NCBI GenBank assembly: GCA_936450465.1
Contig: OW388296.1
Location: forward strand, 41,830,448 to 41,894,447
Direction of reading: 5' to 3'
DNA: 64,000 nt
Origin: Gibbula magus
Lineage: Eukaryota; Mollusca; Gastropoda; Trochida; Trochidae
The first letter of the stretch is position 1. Each line of letters starts with the position of its first letter. Positions 36,921 through 46,334 of this stretch are shown here, one piece after another. Position numbers and translations under genes: made by a program. The notes below the pieces were generated by a model. It saw nothing but the letters and a program-made list of their open reading frames with translations, was not told the DNA's origin and did no database searches.

Positions 36921-37185
36921 TTAGGTCGATTCTACGTGACTCACCCTTAGGGTGATTCACTTTGGTTCAAGTGACTCGCTACGCCAGTCACTTAGGGTTT
37001 GGTTCGACTTAGGTCGATTATACGTGACTCACCCTTAGGGTGACTCACTTTGGTTCAAGTGACTCGCTACGCCAGTCGCTTAGGGTTTGGTTCGACTTAG
37101 GTCGATTATACGTGACTCACCCTTAGGGTGACTCACTTTGGTTCAAGTGACTCGCTACGCCAGTCACTTAAGGTTTGGTTCACGC
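36921..37185 (+). repeat. DIRS leader array 2, 88-bp units
   Basis: Units starting TTAGGTCGATTMTACGTGAC at 36921, 37009 and 37097 are exactly 88 bp apart and nearly identical. They contain the short inverted repeat CACCCTTAGGGTG. It directly precedes ORF1. Confidence 0.9.
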
Positions 37186-37395
37186 ACGAATGTTATGTGA
37201 ATAAAGATTGATTTATCTTGTTAGTGTTTAGCCTATTTTTTGGTTTGGCTTGTTCGTCTTTGTTTACCTTGGCGGGTGGTTACTTGATTTTGACTTTGTG
37301 CTCTTCGAGTTCAGAGTTTTTGTTGCGACGCCGTGTAGGTGACTCGACTGTCTCTACCTTCGCTTACGTTACGCGTTTTATTGTTACCGTTCGCC

Positions 37396-39174
37396 ATGTA
37401 CTCCGCCTTCTGCACGAACTGCGGAGGCAGGAAGTCCGCCTCTAAGGATCCGCACTTGTTATGCAGAAAGTGCAAGGACCTTTGCGAAGAGGATTACCGT
37501 TGCGACGAGTGCGCTCCTCTCTCCGAATCGGAGTTCCACGCGTACGTTTCCGCCATACGCAAGTCGGTGGCCGATAGGGCTGCGTCACAGAAGCGTACGT
37601 CGTCAGCTCAACGTAGGGAGGTGTCTCCCATTCGTCATCCGTCTCCGGTGGAGGATGTAGACATTGTCCTCACGGAACGGGCGGATGAATTCGACAGGGA
37701 ATCGGACCTGTCCGAACCCGCTGGGGGGTCGAAGTTACGCTCCCCCCCTCCGCCGTCGTGTTCCGGTTCTCGTTCGCGGACTCACCCGTTGTCCCCTCCT
37801 TCGCCGGACCAACGGTTGTCTCCGCTTAGACTTAAGGTGGGCGGACCCGCTACGCCCAAGAGCAAGAAGAAGAAGTCCAAGAAGGCTAGGTTCGACAAGG
37901 TCGATCCTTCCCTCCTTCTGGCATCCGTCAAGGATATGGTCTCTTCCTTGCTCGATGCGCGTTTGGGTCCGCGGAACTTACCTACTCACACTACGACTAA
38001 GCAATCGTGTGAGCCCTATGCGGATGACGTACCTCAGGGTGCGCGTTCCTCGTCCGCTAGGGCCTCCGCACCCGCGACTCCTTCGCGTACCCCTCGCACC
38101 CCGGAGCGGCGTGTAACGGTGATGTCACCCTTACGTGACTCCTCGCCGGACTCACCGGAACGTGACACCCGCTACGTGGACGTGTCGAACCCTCCGTTCA
38201 TCAGTATAGAAACGGAGGCGGAGGGTACGGGATCGTCGGAGGATCCTCCAGTGGTTGACGCAATAGCTATGCTATCCGAAGTGGCTTCGTTCGCGGACGT
38301 TCCACTTAGCCAAGTCAGCGTGACGGGTCCGCGCACGTCGGCGGCCAGGAGGGCTTCCTTTGGCCCCGATGGCGAGGTACCTCCCGCGCGTCTTGCCCTT
38401 CCACCTCATAGGCTTCTGTTGGAGGCCACCGAGGATATGGAGCAAGTCGTATCATCTGCGATGCCCAATCGTTTGCTTCCGCCTTTGGTGGTGCCGGACA
38501 AGCGCAGACGGCGTCTGCCCTTGTATCCGGTCCCTTTTCAGCTTGTTCCGCCTCCCCTTGATCAGGGGGCGTCCCGGTTGTTTACCACCAACCTGCTTCA
38601 CCGCGTGTCTGAGGCACAGTTCTCTCATCTTGACAGGGAGGCGCGTTCGGTGTTAGGCTTGGGGAACAACGTGGCTTTCACATGTCAGGCGATGCTGGCT
38701 TGTGCTAAGCAGGCGGGCATGGAGGCGGGGGACCCGGTGTTGTTCAAAGCGTTTGGTGATGTGGCTGCGGACCATGCGCAGATCATGTTGTCAGCGTCGC
38801 GAATTTCATCGAGTATAACAGTGCTTCGCAGAGACAATTTCCTCTACCGGTCAGGTCTCAACCCCGATCATAAGAACTTCCTTGGACATGCCCCTGCTCA
38901 CGCTGAAACTCTGTTTGGTGGTCGTATCCCGGAGGTTTTGAGAGCACGACAGGAGGCCCAACAGCAAGACCTCACTAATCGGCTCGTCACGCAGAGGCAA
39001 ATGACACCAAAGCGTCCGCAGACCAATTTTCGTCAGGGGCAAGGCCAGGGCAGTGGCCAACCTTCCCCAAAGAAAGCGAAAACGGACTTTCGGCGGGGAG
39101 GTCGTGGCCGTGGATCCAAGTCCCCCCGGCCTGGCGCCGGAGGTCGTACCCCGCAAAAGAAGTGGAGGAAGTGA
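37396..39174 (+). CDS. DIRS1-like ORF1 (Gag-like, N-terminal zinc-binding)
   Basis: The frame is open from 37339, but I prefer the ATG at 37396, because the protein start MYSAFCTNCGGRK is shared with the minus copy at 57131 while the sequence upstream is not. That gives 592 residues. The first 40 residues hold a compact cysteine cluster (CTNC, then LCRKCKDLC and RCDEC), a probable zinc-binding fold. Residues of about 100-300 are rich in S, P, R and K and look disordered, with the basic run PKSKKKKSKKARF near 170-185. Residues of about 350-520 form a more ordered segment. The C-terminus is strongly basic with G/R repeats (RRGGRGRGSK), suited to nucleic-acid binding. The role is inferred from position and composition. 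The end overlaps ORF2 in another frame. Confidence 0.8.
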   Translation: MYSAFCTNCGGRKSASKDPHLLCRKCKDLCEEDYRCDECAPLSESEFHAYVSAIRKSVADRAASQKRTSSAQRREVSPIRHPSPVEDVDIVLTERADEFDRESDLSEPAGGSKLRSPPPPSCSGSRSRTHPLSPPSPDQRLSPLRLKVGGPATPKSKKKKSKKARFDKVDPSLLLASVKDMVSSLLDARLGPRNLPTHTTTKQSCEPYADDVPQGARSSSARASAPATPSRTPRTPERRVTVMSPLRDSSPDSPERDTRYVDVSNPPFISIETEAEGTGSSEDPPVVDAIAMLSEVASFADVPLSQVSVTGPRTSAARRASFGPDGEVPPARLALPPHRLLLEATEDMEQVVSSAMPNRLLPPLVVPDKRRRRLPLYPVPFQLVPPPLDQGASRLFTTNLLHRVSEAQFSHLDREARSVLGLGNNVAFTCQAMLACAKQAGMEAGDPVLFKAFGDVAADHAQIMLSASRISSSITVLRRDNFLYRSGLNPDHKNFLGHAPAHAETLFGGRIPEVLRARQEAQQQDLTNRLVTQRQMTPKRPQTNFRQGQGQGSGQPSPKKAKTDFRRGGRGRGSKSPRPGAGGRTPQKKWRK

Positions 39175-40432
39175 CTCGTGGTCACCCCCGCTGCTCCCCC
39201 CTCCACTCGTTCCGGTGTCGGAGGGCTTGGTGGGGGGTCGCCTCCAAGACTTTGTCAGCAACTGGGTACAGTTAGGGTTAGACCCTTACGTGTGTCGGTT
39301 TCTGGGTCAGGGGTTCCGCATTCCCGTCTCGTCTCCGCCGCCCCTCACCTGTACTCCAATGGAGCGTCCCTTAGCAGGGGACCGGCTCAAATTGACATTG
39401 GAACAGGTGGAGATATTAATCTCCAAACGGGCGGTGCAGGAGGTCCTGACCCCGCATCTAATGCCGGGGTTTTACTCCCCAGTGTTCGTAATACCCAAAA
39501 GGAACTCGAAAAAATGGCGGCTAATTCACGATTTGAAGGTGTTCAACCGCTCCTTCCTCGTTCGGCCGCCATATTTTCGACTCTTGACGCTTCCCTCAGT
39601 GATGCGGTCCTTGGAGCGCTCAGACTGCATGGTGTCTCTCGATCTACAGGATGCGTACCTGCACGTGCCGATTCACTATCGGGACCGCAGGTACCTCCGC
39701 TTCATCCTGGACGGCAGACATTTTCAGTGGTGCGTGCTCCCGTTCGGAATCTCGTCCGCCCCCTGGTTATTCACACGGGTGACTCAGGCCATCGTCCAAT
39801 TCCTTCACCAATGCGACATTCAGTTCCTAATGTACTTGGACGATGGGATCGCTCACGACCGCTCCCCGGTCGTTCTCGAGGCGCAGCTCAGGTTCACGAT
39901 GGACCTGTTCCGTCGTCTGGGGTGGCTAGTGAACTTAGAGAAGTCGGACTTGGTTCCGGCAACTCGTCTGAAGTTCCTAGGGGCTATCCTAGACACCTGG
40001 CTGTTCCGCGGTTTCGTCACGAGGGAGCGGATGGCTCGTTACGATCGCCTTATGGATCGCGCGCTCGACGCCTCACTCTCCCTACGTCAGTGGCAAAGAG
40101 TGTTGGGGTTATTAACGTCAGCTCAGGACCTGACCCGCAGGGGGAGGTTGTTCCTTCGCCCGTTACAGGTGTTTCTGAATCCCCACATCAGGGAGACGCG
40201 TTGTCGTCACGACATAGTCTTAACCCCAGACCTACATCGGTTCCTAGCTTGGTGGCGGGTAGACGAGAGTGTGTTCGCAGGCGTTCCACTTCGTCCTCGC
40301 CCCCCCTCAGCTCACCTGTTTGTAGACGCCTCCACCCAAGGGTGTCACGAAGTCACGAACAGGTGGCGGGAGTTTGGTCCCCATCAGAGCGGAACCTACA
40401 CATCAACGTCCTCGAGTTGGTTTTTTCTTTAA
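39053..40432 (+). pseudogene. DIRS1-like ORF2: reverse transcriptase with truncated RNase H
   Basis: Open for 459 codons and overlapping ORF1 by about 120 bases, a common DIRS arrangement. Its real start is unknown, and the first conserved part may begin near 39360 (MERPLAGDRL). Reverse transcriptase landmarks are in order: VFVIPKRNSKKWRLIHDL (near residue 145-165), SLDLQDAY with the motif A aspartate near 197, PFGISSAPWLF, and MYLDDG with the catalytic YLDD at about 261-264, then NLEKSDLVP and KFLGAILD. LFVDAST near 420-427 starts the RNase H domain, but the frame ends soon after in unrelated residues. The break lies near 40412, where sequence jumps to what in the minus copy lies downstream of the recombinase. 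Catalytic RT residues are intact, but the polyprotein is cut short. Confidence 0.85.
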
Positions 40433-40443
40433 CTTCGTTTTGA

Positions 40444-40463
40444 CCCCCCCCCCCCCCCCCCCC
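40444..40463 (+). repeat. poly-C tract, 20 C
   Basis: Twenty consecutive C, just past the deletion junction. The minus DIRS copy has a shorter C-rich run at the equivalent place and an independent 16-C tract at 56342-56357. Such tracts are unstable and can form i-motif or, on the other strand, G-quadruplex structures. Confidence 0.95.
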
Positions 40464-40679
40464 TCCCTGTTGGGGTTTGGGGGGCGGTATGTTGATCAAA
40501 AGTTGAGTGGCAGGGTTGTCTCTTCGATCCGCTTAGCGGTAGAGATGGTATCTCCCGGGCTGTGCCTTGTCCTCACCACAGGGTGGAGGACTCGTAGGTT
40601 AGCTTACACTCAGGGCTAGTCGCTGGTCTCGTCACTACCATGTATCTACTGACCCGCCTCCTTGCGGTGGGATTCTAGG

Positions 40680-40775
40680 CAAAGTAGGTCTAGTCAACAG
40701 ATAGGTATTTAAATAATAGTACGTTTTTGATTAAACGTAATTATTTATACTTACCTGTTGACTAGACCTACGCTC
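40680..40775 (+). repeat. DIRS internal complementary region
   Basis: GTAGGTCTAGTCAACAGATA..ATTTAAATAAT is the complement of the left terminus, and AGTACGTTTTTGATTAAACG..CTTACCTGTTGACTAG is the complement of the right terminus. The two halves abut, which is the template arrangement proposed for completing DIRS ends through a circle. Confidence 0.85.
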
Positions 40776-41027
40776 TAGGCCCTCCCATCCTCCCCACTTG
40801 GTCTGTCTTGCCTTTGGGACTTTCGGAGAGTGATATGAACCGGTAGTGACGTCACGAGACCATCTAGACTTACCGGCCCTTGGATAAGGGATTTTACGCA
40901 CCCCTCATCCATTCTTCAAGTTCGTCTGTATTAAGGTTGAAATAGCATTACCCCTGGGAGGTAAGGCAAAGTAGGTCTAGTCAACAGGTAAGTATAAATA
41001 ATTACGTTTAATCAAAAACGTACTATT

Positions 41028-41650
41028 TTAATTTATATTTTCAATTAAAAATAATATAAAGCAAACCACTGTTCTCTATTTTTAAATTGATTTAATGTTA
41101 TGAAAGCGACACCTACATTGAAATATTGCAGTATGTCATAATACTTGTATATCAACATTTCATTTAAACATCGCTCAATAGTAAAAAGTCAAATTGCATG
41201 GTTATTTTGGCTAAGTATCTGTTTTATTATCATAGCCAAACAATGCAACCTAGAACTGAAACATTATAATACTTCGATTGGCCATGGGCTTATCACGATT
41301 GTAAACAGACTAGGTTGCACATCCAGAATTTGAAAAACAAGTTTTTGAATGCCCATGTTGATGGAACCAAGTAGTTATTTACCTTGAAGTTAGAGTTTTG
41401 AAAATTGGAGAACCTTGATTACTTTTAACTTTATAACTTAAAACAACTCCTGACATTCCACTTAATCGAACATTTCTAGTTATAAAATGAGTGTTCGAGT
41501 TCTTTTTTTCTCAACTGGGAGAAACAAATTTTTAAATTGTCCAAAAGACACAGATATTTTAACAAAGTAAAACCGTTGTCTATCTTGATTGTCTCTGCTT
41601 TACATATGTTTTATATTGAGTTGTACACAATTTCATTAATCACAGTATAT
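41028..41650 (+). repeat. module G, right part
   Basis: TCAATTAAAAATAATA..CTGTTCTCTATT, AACAACTCCTGACATTCCAC and TCTCAACTGGGAGAAA align with 54650-55100. It shows that the DIRS1-like element split a repeat module. Confidence 0.65.
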
Positions 41651-42540
41651 AATATTTATGTAATATATGTATAAAACATACATGATGTGCTGAAAGTTCC
41701 AAAATGTTTTTGGAACAGAAATTTTTGGAGATTTAAATGAAGTTTTGTATTTTTAAAAAATGGTAAATAAATATAAGGAAATATGGTGCCGAAATAATAC
41801 CATCTTGGGCTTTATCTAGAAGCATCATTTTTGTAGTATGTCAAACAATGAAAAAGCCCTATTTCACTTTTCGCCTAGTGAGTTAAGTTTCTTAATTGCC
41901 GATTTTAAGGGAGTGTTTTCAGAAACATGAACAGATAATGTTTAAAACATTCGAAAATAATTTAAGGTTAATTCTGCAGACGTGGTGTAACAATGTTTCA
42001 GTTGTGTTAAATTTACTCATGGATTGAAATATCTTCTTGGTAACATTTTGGACGCTAGTGTTTCACGTAATAAAACCGTGTGTATATATGAAAATACTTC
42101 ATGAATACGTCGGTTTAAAAAAAATCATGGACACATTGGAATAAATAGACAAAGATATGCGTTAAACTTTTTTCCAAAAGAAGATCACAAACGTCTTGAC
42201 ATACATGTATATAAAATATTTTCTTGAGAAGCCATGAAAGTAACACTTTTTTGTTGAGATAATTCAAACTTTCCATATTCTTTTTGCAGAATTCTTTCAA
42301 TAATATTACAGTTATAATGATCTTATGACGATTTAAACGATAATCATGAACCATTGTCATAAACTCGAACCAACATTGAACCGTGAATCATGATGACGTC
42401 ATTGCATGTTCCAGAAGGTCATGTCATAATCAACAGAGTCCAGGTTGTCTAATTAAAATATCAAGTTTAAAACCGATGCGGTTTGAGATCCCTCTGTGCC
42501 AATTTCAAACAATACCTTATGTTCGACACCTTACATGCGA
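41651..42540. other. AT-rich spacer, no gene recognised
   Basis: No domain, repeat or RNA gene recognised. Confidence 0.4.
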
Positions 42541-42885
42541 GCGTCTGGGTGTTGCATTGGGATGAGTGAGATGAGGGCGTAGGAGAGATCGTAGGGAGGG
42601 TGGGGTTTAAGAAGAGGGGGTGTTGTTGCAGGGAGAAGGGTGCGGACAAAGGAGGGGGACAAGGGCAAAGGGAAGAGGGTGAAGGTGTTGCATAGAGATG
42701 CGGGAGACGAGGGTGAAGGGGAGATTGGGGTTGTAGGGAAGGGTTGGGTGGGGTGTAGCAAGGAGGGTGAAGGTGTTACATAGGGATTAGGGAGACGGGG
42801 TGAACGGGGGAGGGTGTAGGGAGGGTGGTAAGGTTGTAGGCAGAAGACAAGGATATTATGGGGTGAGAGTGAAGGGAGGGGTAGC
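42541..42885. repeat. G/A-rich imperfect minisatellite
   Basis: Strongly purine-rich on the plus strand (GGAGGGTGGGG, AGGGGGTG, GGTGAAGGTGTT). Blocks such as GGTGAAGGTGTTRCATAGRGAT recur near 42680 and 42765. Many G-runs could support G-quadruplexes. The 167-codon minus-strand frame over it is compositional (S/P/T/L-rich). Confidence 0.7.
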
Positions 42886-42894
42886 TCAATTGGT

Positions 42895-43240
42895 CTGACT
42901 GATGTAGCCATACCTAAACACTCAGAGTAGAGTTTTAAATATGGTACATTGATGGAATGGTCAACCATGTTGCTGTCTGAAGTCCCAATTCGCACGAGAC
43001 GTACAAATCTACCTCTCACTCTGAAGAGTTCCACAAAATTGTCCCTTTATACATCACTACATTTCGAATACAGAAAACCATTTTCTATGGATACGGCTAA
43101 TAGGGTAATGCAATGAGATGTTAACCAATTAACGTACATTTGTACCAATATATTGTATAATCTTTAATTATAAATGGCCAATTTGAGAAAACATAACATG
43201 CAAAAAACGTGCTACAGCGCCTTTAAAATTTAGTCTGAGA
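42895..43240 (+). mobile_element. TTAA MITE family copy, left end missing
   Basis: Aligns with 23.9-24.2 kb through ATACCTAAACACTCAGAGTA and AGGGTAATGCAATGAGATG. The right end AAAAAACGTGCTACAGCGCC then TTTAAAA matches the right terminus of the 31.7-kb MITE with one change. The left part is replaced by the G/A-rich array. Confidence 0.7.
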
Positions 43241-43902
43241 AATTTAATGATTACTATACCTTCATCAATGTGCTTTATTTCTGTAAGCCTGTGTATTCAG
43301 TTTTTCGAAATGTGAACTAAAGGCTCCTATTTTAAATGAGTCTCAAGGGGCAGGACTAACTAACAGCCTGTTATTTAACTTATTTTACCGTTACTTCGGC
43401 CGACATGATATCCCCCTGAAAACCCCTGAAAAGTCTAGGTTTAGGTGTAAAGGACATATCCATTTCTCGAGCGTTTCTCTATGAGTTCTGTATTTACAGT
43501 AAAAGTGCTTGATCATCGACTCCATAAGTCTGCTAAGCTGTTGTTATTGACAACACACACTCTAATTTTTAAATATTGTTTGGTTTAGCTATTAATGTTT
43601 TAATATTTCAGTTCAGTTAAAATATTTCTTAGTTTAGATTTTCTATTTGCAATTAAGTTAATGTTGAAACAATAGAAACTATGTTTCTTATATCGGTAGA
43701 AACAGTAAATATTACCTTTGTTAACAGTAGTTTTGAGGAACAACTTTGAGCATCGATTTACATTTTAACTTGAAAATATACGTTATTACAAAAGCAAATA
43801 CAGAAAACATAATTTTATAAATAAAATGACAAATTAGTCATACATCAAATGCTCTATTAAGTGTGTGTGTACATGCTTCTCATCTTCAATCTATTTGATA
43901 AT
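43241..43902. other. spacer, no gene recognised
   Basis: No supportable feature. Confidence 0.4.
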
Positions 43903-44408
43903 TACACTCAACCACAAATAAATCGTTACCACATTTTCAACAGTTTAATTAATAATTGATGTTGTCGACATAAATAACCTTCTTGGACTTAAATTTGTTG
44001 ACGAGTCTTAAAACGTCATAAAATTAATTTAAAAAAACCTTTTTTACTCTTCTATCTCGTCTTGTCAAGGAGATTCGAAAACGATGATTTAAAATAATAA
44101 ATAATAAACGTATCTTTCTCTGACATATGAACATATAATGTTTTGAAATTTGAAATTTAGTTTAGTTGACTTCTGAAGACACATGATGTATCTCTGTTTT
44201 AGTCGTGTTTGCCACTCGTGGGTTGAATTGATTTAACGTATGTTTCTCGGACATATGAACAGATAATGTTTTGAAATTTCAAATTTCAAATTCAGTTTAG
44301 TTGACTTCTAAAGACACATGGTGTATCTCTGTTTTAGTCGTGTTTCCCACTCGTGGGTTGAATTTTCTTGTGGTTTGAAGGATAACGTTTCTTTTGCGGT
44401 TGAGTGTA
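43903..44408 (+). mobile_element. TIR element (ACACTCAACCGCAAAAG family), copy 2
   Basis: Terminal inverted repeats TACACTCAACCACAAATAAA (43903) and TTTCTTTTGCGGTTGAGTGT (right end, to 44408), 506 bp in all. An internal segment containing ACATATGAACANATAATGTT and GACACATGRTGTATCTCTGT is tandemly repeated once. A left-truncated copy lies at 57424-57853. Confidence 0.75.
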
Positions 44409-44559
44409 TATTTCTGATAATTCAACAACAATTAATTGATAGTATAGATTCATGATACATGTCGTACGTTGTCATCGTAATACTTAACTTAGACATGTAA
44501 GTATGACAATGTTACAGAAACAAATGACTGTAACTTTTCTAAAAGCAAAATTTGATACA

Positions 44560-46037
44560 GATTTTCCTTTTTTATTACTTTGGAATTGAAATGCTAGTGT
44601 TCTGATTAAAAATCCAAAGACACTTGATCAATTCAAACAGCAAAACAAAACCTCTCAACTAATTCAAAGCTCCATTTACATCTTTGATGTGTTCAGTCAC
44701 ATTTTTTCGGCTCAGATCAAATCAAAACCTGTTTAGCCTTTTTGCTGTATCCAAATTGCTTCCATGATTAATCAATTAATCTTGAAATGGGGTTAACGTG
44801 TAGTCTAGTGAAAAGAAATATTTAAAAATACAAATCAAGGATATTCGAGACAAACTATAAAACTGGCAATCAAAAATCTAAAAAATATTGTAAGGGATCT
44901 CAATTGCAATCAGCGTACCTCTACCATTTAGTACTGTTCATGTGTTCTGCAAAAAAATCTAATTTTATTTCCATAATCAACTGAAAATAAAAGAAACAGA
45001 ATATAGGATTTTGAATAACAAAAAGGTTCAAAGTGAAATGTGTTCTTCCACGGTTTCCATCTGTATCAATCGATTTGATAATCAAGCAATATTTCATGTA
45101 TACTAATAAATCATGACTTCCAATAAATGTGGCAACCTACTCTCTTCTCTTTTGCAAGAAACAAGTGTTTACTAAATTTCAAAGAAATATTCCTGGTTCG
45201 TAAGCCATATGTTTGGTGAGTTAAGAGAGTAGTGTTCTGATTAAAAATCCAAAGAAACTTGACCAAGTCAATTGAAATAGAAAACAAAGCTTCTAAGGTA
45301 ATTCAAAGCTTCATTAACATGCTTTATTTGTGAAGTCACATCTGTGCATTTCAAGTTAAACCCCATTCGTTTTCTTAAGAATTGCCTTTCGGATGGATAC
45401 AAATTGCTTCCGTGATTAACCTCATTGGTCTGGAAATGGAGTTAGCGTACAGTGCAGTGGAAACAAATATTTTCAAAATGTAAATCAAGGATATTCGAGA
45501 CACACAGACTGGCAATTTAAGATGTAAATGATTGTAAGGTATCTCTATTGCAGTCGGCTGTTTAACGATGATCCGTTCACGTGTGAAGATTTACCTCTGC
45601 CATTTGAGACTGTTCATGTGTTGTGCAACAAGCAGAGGTCGAGTAACAGAGCAATACTTTACATCCTGGCTCGTCAAACTGGCGCCATCTGGCGGTGTGT
45701 CTCACGATAAACAACCACTTCATCAGAAACAAATTTGTATTAGTCTTCTGTGCTCTGTCATGTTGAAGGTTCGTGCGTTAAAAAGAACTGCTGAATTTCC
45801 ACAAAAGGGGAACAGTGATTAGAAAAACTGATTTAATTTATTAAAACCTTCCTTCATCAAAATGACATATAAGTTCAACATGATAAGATAGTCTTCTTGA
45901 AGTTTAATGTCCCGAGATGAATCCCTGGATTTTGAGGGCAAACAGGAGACAGAAATTTTAGTGGAATTCCTACTGCCAGTTCAATGTGTTACGAGGCTTA
46001 AACATCTTAGTTTGATATCGAAATAATGTATGTGTAG
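44560..46037 (+). repeat. modules E-A-E-A, split by Crypton on the right
   Basis: E blocks at about 44620 and 45258 (AATTCAAAGCTCCATTTACA and AATTCAAAGCTTCATTAACA). A truncated A lies at about 44925 and a complete A at about 45535-45830, core GTGTTGTGCAACAAGCAGAG. The CTCF-like motif at 45680-45695 is CCGCCAGATGGCGCCA on the minus strand. The right end GATATCGAAATAATGTATG aligns with 58801, where no Crypton is inserted. Confidence 0.75.
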
Positions 46038-46155
46038 GATATGGTCCGAAAAGTCTCCATTAGTTTGGCACGAGGGACTTGTCTTAGGCCGTTAGGCCGT
46101 TAGGCCGTGGACGAGTCCCACGTGCCAAACTAATGGAGACTTTGAGGACCATATC
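46038..46155. repeat. terminal palindrome of the Crypton-like element
   Basis: The arm GATATGGTCCGAAAAGTCTC..AGTTTGGCAC is mirrored by GTGCCAAACTAATGGAGACT..ACCATATC, about 46 bp each with a few mismatches. The 26-bp loop is three copies of TTAGGCCG. The loop resembles a telomere repeat only by chance. Confidence 0.9.
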
Positions 46156-46334
46156 TAACTTAAAGCAAAGTCACTGTCAACTATTAGAGTTAAAGTGTGT
46201 TAGGTAATGAAAACGGTTGAAAACGTAACGCGCAAACGCAACTCCTCGTGGTAAACTATTGGAGGGCTATCCTGCTTTATAAACCTTAACTTCACGTGCA
46301 TCAACACATTACAACTTTCCACCTGACAGGTAAC

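Larger units (their letters stand above)
35751..41027 (+). mobile_element. DIRS1-like tyrosine-recombinase retrotransposon, recombinase deleted
   Basis: The left inverted terminal repeat (about 35751-35935) begins ATTATTTAAATACCTATCTG then TTGACTAGACCTAC. From GTTGACTAGACC onward it is essentially identical to the reverse complement of 40845-40997. An internal complementary region (about 40680-40775) carries the complements of both extreme ends, the diagnostic architecture of DIRS elements, which circularise instead of using LTRs. Between lie a tandem-repeat 5' leader, ORF1 and a reverse transcriptase ORF2. The related unit near 54.5 kb lacks this insertion and acts as an approximate empty site. 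The recombinase expected at the 3' side is missing, so this copy cannot integrate by itself. Confidence 0.9.

Noticed and set aside
37664..39261. Additional frames of 98-150 codons in the ORF1 region, both strands
   Set aside because: Arginine- or proline-rich shadows of ORF1, without homology or start conservation in the second copy.
39178..40443. 421-codon plus-strand frame over the DIRS reverse transcriptase
   Set aside because: It lies in another frame over the YLDD-containing ORF2 and has no domain. It is a shadow caused by GC-rich codon use.
35751..41027. LTR retrotransposon
   Set aside because: The ends are inverted, not direct, repeats, an internal complementary region is present, and the related copy encodes a tyrosine recombinase rather than an integrase.
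42531..43034. 167-codon minus-strand frame
   Set aside because: Its S/P/T-rich composition follows from the G/A-rich minisatellite on the other strand, and it runs into a MITE.
46084..46109. Telomere-like TTAGGC repeats
   Set aside because: Only three 8-bp TTAGGCCG units within the loop of a transposon palindrome. The period and context do not fit a telomere.
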